NCBI GenBank assembly: GCA_018287875.1
Contig: JAGVVL010000013.1
Coordinates: forward strand, 310,001-374,000
Source: Nigrospora sphaerica
Taxonomy: Eukaryota; Ascomycota; Sordariomycetes; Amphisphaeriales; Apiosporaceae
Reading direction: 5' to 3'
Length of the DNA stretch: 64,000 bases
Part shown: piece after piece, positions 56,927 through 64,000 of the stretch
How positions within the stretch are numbered: position 1 is the stretch's first letter
How the letters are laid out: each line of letters opens with the position of its first letter
Made by a program: the position numbers and the translations under genes
The notes under the pieces: generated by a model
The model's database searches: none
What the model saw: the letters and a program-made list of their open reading frames with translations, nothing else
What the model was told of the DNA's origin: nothing

Positions 56927-58373
56927 ATGCATCTGCCAATCAATTTGGTTTGGGGCAAGCCGGCCCCGGGCCTTTTGCCCGTCACGGAGCTCTCTCAGAC
57001 GATCCAAGTAATACTATCGGATCCAGACACGGCCACAGATGCGCTCGAGTACGGCGAACCGGCTGGACCCCCTGCGCTGCGGGGGCAGTTGGCCCAGTGG
57101 CTGACGGGCTTCTATGGCACCCCCAATGCCACCGACGAAATCTGCATTACGGCAGGGGCCAGGTTAGTCTCACACCATCACCAGTTCCGCTTCGCTAGCA
57201 CGCCGCTGACATTGGGTTGCCGCTTGCCTTCTCCTAAGTCAAGGCCTGGTAGTTGTTCTCCAGGTTCTATCAGATCCGCTATGCACACAGCGAGTGTGGG
57301 TAGTGACGCCTTGCTTTCACCTTGGCTGCAAAACGTTCGAAGACGCCGGCCTGGCAGGAAAGCTCCGCGCTGTCCCAGAGACGGATAGTGGCATCGACCT
57401 CGATCACTTGGAGCGCGAGTTGCTGCGGTTCGAGTCTGAGTCGAGCGTCAGTACAGGCCCGGGGTCCCAGAAGCCGCGCCTGACCGCGAAACCTAGCGAC
57501 CCAGGCCGCAAATATTACACCCATCTGATCTACGTGGTTCCAACATTCTCTAACCCATCAGGGCGGACGGTCCCCCTTGCTCAGCGCCATCGACTCGTCG
57601 GCCTGGCCCGTCGCTTTGATGCCCTGGTGATTTCGGATGACATCTACGACCACCTCCCCTACTTACCGGCGGCCGACGCAGATAGCAAGACCGGCCCGAC
57701 GGCAACCTTGCCCCGCTTTGTCGATATTGAGCGCGCAGTGAACAGCAGCGGTGATACCTTCGGCCACACGCTGAGTATTGGCTCCTTTAGTAAGATGATA
57801 GGCCCGGGCGTCCGTACAGGCTGGATATCGGCATCACCAGGCATGACAAAGGCGCTGGCAGGGGCCGGGGCCAGCCAGGCCGGCGGCTGTCCGAGCCAGC
57901 TTGGTTCCGCCCTCGTCGCCGAGTTCATGGCGTCGGGCCACTTGGCCCGCCACGTGCAGCACAAGCTGCTGCCCGCTTACGCCCGCCGGCGTCACCTCAT
58001 GGCCACGGCCGTGCGTGATCTCCTCGGGCCCCTAGGCGCGCGCGTTGTAGAGGACAGCGAGGGCCGGGCCGGCGGTTTCTTCCTGTGGCTCCAACTACCG
58101 CAGGGTCTCGACGGTGGCCAGGTCGCCGCTCGCTGTGCCACGTCAGCGGCGTTGGCTGTCCTCCCCGGCGTCGCCTTCGAGATTGCCGGCGACGAAAACT
58201 GTAAGCTGTGCCCTTACCTGCGCCTCTGCTTCGCCTGGGAGGAGGAGAAAAATATCCCCGAGGGTATACGCCGTCTAGCCACCGTTGTGGAGGCCATGCT
58301 GTCAGAAGGCGGTGATGGGGCTGTTGGCGACTTTGATTGGAAAAAGACTCTCATGGACTCTCTCAAGAAGTGA
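56927..58373 (+). CDS. PLP-dependent class I/II aminotransferase, 456 aa, 2 exons
   Basis: This is a fold-type I aminotransferase that exchanges the amino group of an amino acid with a 2-oxo acid. Exons 56927-57162 and 57239-58373 are joined over a 76-bp intron with a GCTGAC branch point; 1371 bases are in frame. Landmarks are INLVWGKPAPGLLP, ALEYGEPAGPPALRGQLAQW, the spliced ITAGASQGLVVVLQV, YVVPTFSNPSGRTV, VISDDIYDHLPY, the PLP lysine in GSFSKMIGPGVRTGW and the carboxylate-binding Arg in YLRLCFAW. Its sequence is unlike the Aro8-like relic at 31.8-33.2 kb, so the two are not duplicates. It lies head-to-head with the exporter and upstream of the A-T-R enzyme, so it may supply or remodel their amino-acid substrate. 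The start is set by the family's N-terminal INL motif. Confidence 0.9.
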
Positions 58374-59692
58374 TTACACATGTTAAAGCTATTTCGAGAC
58401 CATAAATACCATTTTATAAACTAGATCGATATTATATGACAAGTCTGCTGTGTATGGGACTGTCCAAGCTGGACGTAAGGACCACAATTCATTATTGTTT
58501 TATCATCTTTCTTTCATGTGACCCAAAAACATAGGTCCCAGTCATCTCATGTGAGATAGACGTTCGAATGGTTTCTTATTATCTGAGGAATAGCCACAGG
58601 ACCGGCGTCAAAATTGCTGTGTTACCGGCAGCCAGTCAAGCAGCCTGAATGAAAGCGTGCAAGGTACAAAGGGCAAGAGGGCTCAGGGCTCCCTTGAGTC
58701 ATGTACCGGCAGGAACTGGCAGGACAAAGAGGTACTCTTCCATAGACTGCGGTAATGGGCGCCTATGGAATACCCCGGAAAACAACCAGACGTTTCCTGG
58801 ATTACCCATGGGTGATCCAGAAAATACCACGGTTACCCATGGGTAAGTTAAAGTGGGACGAGCTACCTATGGGTAGCCATGGGTTGTCAACACTTTCCCA
58901 TGCCCATGGGTTCTCTTGGCAACCCATATTGAGCCCACGGGGCGTATGGGTAAGCATGGGTTTATGGGCTGGGTTATAATAACCGAAGTCTACTCTTGGA
59001 TTTATGATTCTTGAGGCTCGGAGACGTTGGTCTCTTTCCCTCTTCGTCTCTTTCGCTGTTGTTTTCGCAACCCAATACGAACTCCTTAGTCCATCAAGGC
59101 CTTTTTCCTTGAACAGTGACATGCTGCCAATTTTGCCCCTTTACTACAGCACATAGCCTGTTTATCTTGTATCCACTCGGAAATGGAATGTTGTTCCTCG
59201 TATGATTTCCGCTGGAGGGGCACCCCGCTCGGACTATGGCTTTAACTGCAGCGGGGCTTCTTAGCCACCTGCTTATATGGGTAGTATTGTCGGCTTTCGC
59301 ATGGAGCCGATGCTATGCGGTGTGAATATATCGGTGTGGAGGAAGCCCTGGGTCCGAAATGGAACCCGTTATTCCGAAACCCAGTGTACCCACTTCTTCA
59401 GTGGTCTAAGCTTTCCGGCAGCGGAGCTATACGGGAAATAAACTTTGTGCTTACTTCCATTCGGAAGTGACAAATGATTGGGGCGTTCGGCCCGTCCACG
59501 TGGCCCGCCGGCGAAGTCCGTCCGCGCCTCTAGATAGCTGGTCCTACCAAAGTTGCGTGTGAAAGAGCCCTCCCTACGCGGGATTCCACCATGCGATGTG
59601 GAGGAATAAAACAAGCAGTGGCGCTTCTGCGAGCCTCGAGGACGGAAACAAAGTAATGCTAACCTATCCTATACTACATTTCCGCCGCCAAC
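58374..59692. other. Intergenic region with a palindrome array
   Basis: No supported gene lies in this 1.3-kb interval. It contains a cluster of palindromic ACCCATGGGT-type sites (58804-58975, listed separately). The ORF at 59369-59614 (-) has no domain. The part just before 59693 is presumably the NRPS-like promoter. Confidence 0.45.
58804..58975. repeat. Array of ACCCATGGGT palindromes
   Basis: Exact ACCCATGGGT occurs at 58804-58813 and 58835-58844, with near-copies at 58865-58874 (ACCTATGGGT), about 58875-58884 and 58902-58911 (GCCCATGGGT). Further half-sites (AACCCAT, GTATGGGTAAGCATGGGTTTATGGG) run to about 58970. Several spacings are close to 30 bp. It may be a cluster of binding sites for a dimeric regulator or a decayed repeat. 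Confidence 0.7.
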
Positions 59693-62600
59693 ATGAGAGT
59701 CCAGCAGGCATATGGCAGGCGCTTGCTCATCAACTTAGTTGACGAACTGGCCCTTAGCGATCCCGAGCGGATCATCTATTCTCTTGCAGCCTCCCAAGAC
59801 ATCGCCGATGGATTCCGTCCTGTTTCCGCCCGGAGTTTCGCCAATGCTGTGAACCGAACGGCGTGGTGGCTGAAGTCGGAACTTGGAGAGGGCGTCTCCT
59901 TTCCGGCCGTTGCTTGCATTTTTCCTTGTAAGTATATGCTGGTTCCTCTGCTTTGTCGCCAGCCGCAGGCAACTAAGAACTACGTAACAGACTGTGATTT
60001 TCGCAATATCCTTCTCATTTTGGGTTGCGTAAAAGTCGGCTATAAGGTAAACACCAGAAATGGCAGTGCTGGCGTTCTTCACTCGTCGCTAAAAACCACC
60101 TCTTCAGGCCCTCATACCATCGCCGCGGAACACGGTGGAAGCCACCGTCAACGTGTTGCGAAAAGCCGATTGTGGTGTCTGGGTGGCCCCCAAGGAACGC
60201 CCGCAAGTTTTACCAGGCCTTCTTGCTGCGCATAATATGAAGGTAATCGAGATAGCCGAGCTTGATGCATTGCTGTGCGAAGAGACAGTCGCTCCGTACC
60301 CTTACACCAAATCTTTCGAGGACGCAGCGTCCGATCCGTTTCTCGTCCTTCATACATCAGGTTCCACTGGGCTGCCGAAGCCCATCGTGTGGAAGAACTC
60401 TCTCCTTGGCACACTGGATGCCACACGCCTGTTGCCTGCGAGCGAGAGCTCGGGCAGGCCCCCTTGGACAACCATCCTTGAGCCGGGTAGCACGTTTTAT
60501 TGCGCATTTCCGTTACATCATGTAAGTAGGCCACACAGGAGACAGTTGTCCCGTGATAGCGTCCCCCACCCGACCATCACCGTATTGATACTAACAATCA
60601 GCAGGGAGCGGGCTTGTTAATGAACATAGTCGTCAGGATATTCTACAACACCACCAACACGATTGGCCCAGTCGGGCAAATCCCGACCATTGATCATGTG
60701 GAGGCTTTGCTTGACCACACCGACACTCGCCTATGGAGCATGATTCCCGCCCTCGTTGATGAGATTGGCGAGACGCCAAAGGTGCTGGCCAAATTCTCCA
60801 AGCCCAAATTCATCATTGCATCAGGAGGTAAGCCTCCAGACATTTTCGGGACAGAGTCCATTCTAAGCTAACGGCGTCGGAAAGGCCCGGTGACACACGG
60901 CAGCGCGAACAAGGCTGCAGCCGTCGTGCGAATATGTAATATAACAGGAACAACCGAGAATCTATTCCAGGGTAGTCTCCTCGTCGAGCCCGAAGACTGG
61001 ATTTATTTCGCATTTCACCCACGGGCAGGCTTCGATTTCAGACCTCTGGACGGCGGCGTTTATGAGCAATGGGCCGTTCGCAAAGAGGAGGACTGGGCGC
61101 TCCACCAGGGCATATTCCACACCTTCCCCAGTGAACGAGAGGTCAACCTCAAGGACCTCTATGAACCCCATCCGAAGAAGCCAGACCTCTGGCTTTACAG
61201 GGGACGGATTGATGACTTGCTTGTCATGTCGACTGGCGAGAAGATCCGACCCCTTGCAATGGAAGCAGTCATCAATACCCATCCGGCCATAAGTTCCTGC
61301 CTTATTGTAAGTTTGTTCACGTGCAAGAGCTTTGACCTGGACGGCATTCAAAAAAAGGAGCGCCGTAACTACAACGCAACTAACCAGCTAAATGTTCAGG
61401 TTGGGACTGGGCACACGATGCCCGCTCTTGTTGTCGAACCCGTGGACCCGTTACCTCTACCCGAATCCGAACGCGAAGCCCTTGTTGACAGTATCCTCGA
61501 AAAGGTCCACGAAGCAAATGTTGTCGGTCCAAAGGAGGCGGCCATCTTCCGAGAGTACATATGGTTCGCAAAACCAGACAAGCCGTTCGCACGGACAGAC
61601 AAGAGTACAGTCAAGCGCCGAGACACCCTGATTCTATACGAAGAAGAGATCCGAGACTGGTATAGGCAGATCGAACAGGACGGCAGCGCGAATATCGATA
61701 TTTGTTTAACATCCGTCGCCACCATTGCCCAGGGCATTCGCGAGCTTTTCGTCTCGGTCCGGGTCCCTAACGCTGAAGGACTATCAAAGGATGCTAATTT
61801 CCTTCTTGCTGGTGTCGACTCTCTAATGGCTGCCACGGTCGCCAATTCTCTTCGCTTCATTCTCTCGCGCCTCAGAACCGGCGACCAAGATACCGGGCCG
61901 TCCCTGACGACCAGATTTGTGTACAACAACCCGACCATCCAGAATCTGGCAACGGCATTTTACGATCTCGTGCGGGACCCCATGGAAAGCTTCAGACTCG
62001 CCAAGTACTTGGAGAAACAACAGGTGCAGGAGCTTCTTACAAAGTACAGTGACGGTCTCCCAGATATGGCTTCCGATGCTGCGACAAATGCCGAGTACTC
62101 AGGAGACCGCACCGTCGTCCTAACGGGAAGCACCGGATCTTTGGGCTCATACATTCTAAACGACATCATACGAAGGTGTCCGAAAGTCAAGAAGATTTAC
62201 TGTCTCAACCGGTCTGCTGACGCCAGGGAGAAGCAGACGGCTGCGAGTCAACAACGGGGGCTTGCCATGGACTGGGAGGCGCATGGAGTTGAGTTTATTC
62301 ACTCTGACTTGTCCAAACAATTCTTTGGCCTGAGTGAAGACGTTTATGATGCGTTGTTGGCCCAGACGACAGATATCATTCGTATGCATAGCCTTAATCT
62401 CCTCCCCTTCATGCCACAACTCTTGAAACGGCTTACTAACGCCTTTTTAGACAACCAGTGGCCCGTCAATTTTAATTGGGACATATCCTCGTTCGAGCCC
62501 AGTATTGTCGGCGTCCGCCACATAATTGACTTCGCCTTGGCGACTCAAAATAAGGCCTATCTATCTTATGTTTCCAGTGTGGCTGTCGCCCAAAGTTCAC

Positions 62601-63367
62601 CAACGCAGGGCCCGGCCCCCGAAGTTCTCCGCCGTGACCCGCTGCCTATGGTTGATGGCTACGTGACCTCGAAACACATATCGGAAATTCTTATCGCCCA
62701 GGCAACAAGCACCTCCGGCCTTCGTGCATCCATATGCCGCCTTGGACAGATCGCCGGTCCCGTGGGTGCACCATACAGGCAGGGAATGTGGCCCAAACAC
62801 GAATGGTTTCCATCGGTAAGAGAATTCCCAGCCCAATCTCAGTCAAATTTCCTATGTACTGACTCCACAGCAAAGATCTTAGCCTCTTCGAGGTATCTTG
62901 GCCTGCTACCGACGGAGATAGGTCGTGCGCCGCTGGTGGACTGGATACCTGTCGACTTGGCCGCCGCCGTAACAGTAGACTTGACCGGGCTTTCCCGACC
63001 GGAGGAGGACCTTGAGTTTGGACCGAATGTTCTTGCTCCCCCCCCTGTTTATCACGTTTCCAGCCCTGCCTCCATCGAGTGGACGGCATTGGCCCCGGTT
63101 GTGGCAAAACGTCTGGGAAGCTCTATCAGAATGGTGCCATGGGGCGAATGGATGGATGCCTTGCGGCAATCTGGCAGAATAGGCGCACAAAGTGTCGTGA
63201 AAAATCCTGCCCTGAAGCTGGTCGACTTCCTGGAGTCTCTCAGTCAGGGAGCGGAGTGGCCCAGCTTGTCCGTTGAACGAGCGTTGGAAAAGAGCCCGTC
63301 GATCGCCCGACTGCAACCGAATTACCGCGACTGGATGAACATCTGGATGGACCAGTGGGAGTTCTAA
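59693..63367 (+). CDS. NRPS-like enzyme, adenylation-thiolation-reductase (A-T-R), 1062 aa, 8 exons
   Basis: This is a single-module carboxylic acid reductase: the A domain activates a carboxylic or amino acid as AMP ester, the T domain carries it on phosphopantetheine, and the R domain reduces the thioester to aldehyde (or alcohol). Exons are 59693-59927, 59991-60046, 60108-60521, 60605-60827, 60885-61306, 61400-62381, 62451-62815 and 62876-63367; all junctions keep phase. A-domain landmarks are LHTSGSTGLPKPI, FPLHHGAGLLMN and LYRGRIDDLLVMSTGEK. The T motif is AGVDSLMAATV near residue 545. R landmarks are VLTGSTGSLGSYIL, a spliced HNQWPVNFNW, YVSSVAVA and YVTSKHISEIL (YxxxK). The last two introns are multiples of three, so read-through forms are possible. 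Length and order match fungal A-T-R enzymes that reduce amino or aryl acids. No lesion is found. Confidence 0.9.
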
Positions 63368-64000
63368 CTTTTGCCGGGAACTCTGAGTGTCACCATAAAT
63401 ACACGGCTAAGCAATTGAATCGTTGAAACACCGACAACAGAGAGAGCGTCCATGATTAGTAATGCGTAATGGGCAGCAGAGGGCCTGAACGATGCTATTT
63501 CATTGATTGATTGATCTTGAGTTTGCCTGTCAGTTCACGGAAAGCATAGAAATAGTAAATAAGCGAATCAAATCGTGTTAAGCGGGAAGATATGAGAGTC
63601 AGGCATACGGCGAATGAGCTACAATTCCCAGCTGACAGGAAAGTCCCGCCGCTGCCAACAGGATCCAGGCAAAAGCTGTGGCTTCACCATCCGTTGGACC
63701 AATAAATATTCACTGTATCCTCTTCTAGCATAGATGTCTGACTTCATTGTAATAACTTCCATTTTTACAATGTACTGGATCGTGGGCGGAAACCTATACA
63801 GAGACAGTGACAAGAGGGTCAGCTATGACGGAGAGGGTATGAAGTTACGCGCATTGAAGTTTTTGACGCTGAGATTTTCCCTTGGACTGGTACAAAAGTC
63901 CGATAGAATGAAACCCAGACCGCAATATTTCAAAAGAAAGCGTTGAAGGGGTACCCGTCGTTGCACCAACTCGGCTGTTAACAATATAGGCAGGGCCACC
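63368..64000. other. Downstream region of the NRPS-like gene
   Basis: No gene is supported up to the window edge. The short ORFs at 63619-63946 have no domain. The first ~100 bases are presumably 3' UTR. Whether the metabolite cluster continues to the right cannot be seen. Confidence 0.45.

Noticed and set aside
62816..62870. Intron ending at the first CAG (62870) in the A-T-R gene
   Set aside because: It would shift the frame and give an immediate TAG; the acceptor at 62875 keeps phase and restores the expected WFPSILASSRYLG block.

Overview
The window is nuclear DNA from a filamentous ascomycete (Pezizomycotina). The evidence is short GT...AG introns of about 50-150 bp with CTRAY branch points, a HET-domain gene, Zn2Cys6 regulators, secondary-metabolite genes, Tad1-like LINEs, a chromodomain Gypsy element, Fot1/pogo transposons, and many CAR->TAR and TGG->TAG/TGA lesions that look like repeat-induced point mutation (RIP). 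No species is assigned.

1-27 kb is mostly transposon-rich. It holds a LINE truncated by the window edge (1-2802) and LTR/LINE debris. An intact eight-exon MFS permease follows at 5734-7810. Then comes a three-layer nest: a LINE (8878-22144, 17-bp target duplication) carries a Gypsy element (12301-20718, 5-bp duplication), and that carries a pogo-like element (15677-17606, TA duplication). Next are an intact HET-domain gene (22381-24051), another LINE fragment (24064-26317) and a solo LTR (26652-26898).

28-48 kb is a decayed metabolic region. An intact 4-hydroxyphenylpyruvate dioxygenase (28655-29984) is followed by a nonsense-mutated Aro8-like aminotransferase and a multimodular NRPS ending in a reductase domain (33800-41480). 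The NRPS has many stops, frameshifts and one internal deletion. A Zn2Cys6 regulator follows (43415-48094), with a second pogo-like transposon lying inside one of its introns.

48.9-63.4 kb looks like a largely preserved biosynthetic cluster. It contains an HpcH/HpaI aldolase (-), a broken Zn2Cys6 gene (+), an isocyanide synthase of the DIT1/PvcA family (+), a DHA2-type MFS exporter (-), a PLP aminotransferase (+) and an NRPS-like adenylation-thiolation-reductase enzyme (+). All of these except the regulator splice into uninterrupted frames. An isocyanide synthase next to a single-module carboxylate reductase, an aminotransferase and an exporter is the most interesting system here. A plausible product is an isocyanide- or amino-acid-derived aldehyde or alcohol, but the substrate and product cannot be read from the sequence.
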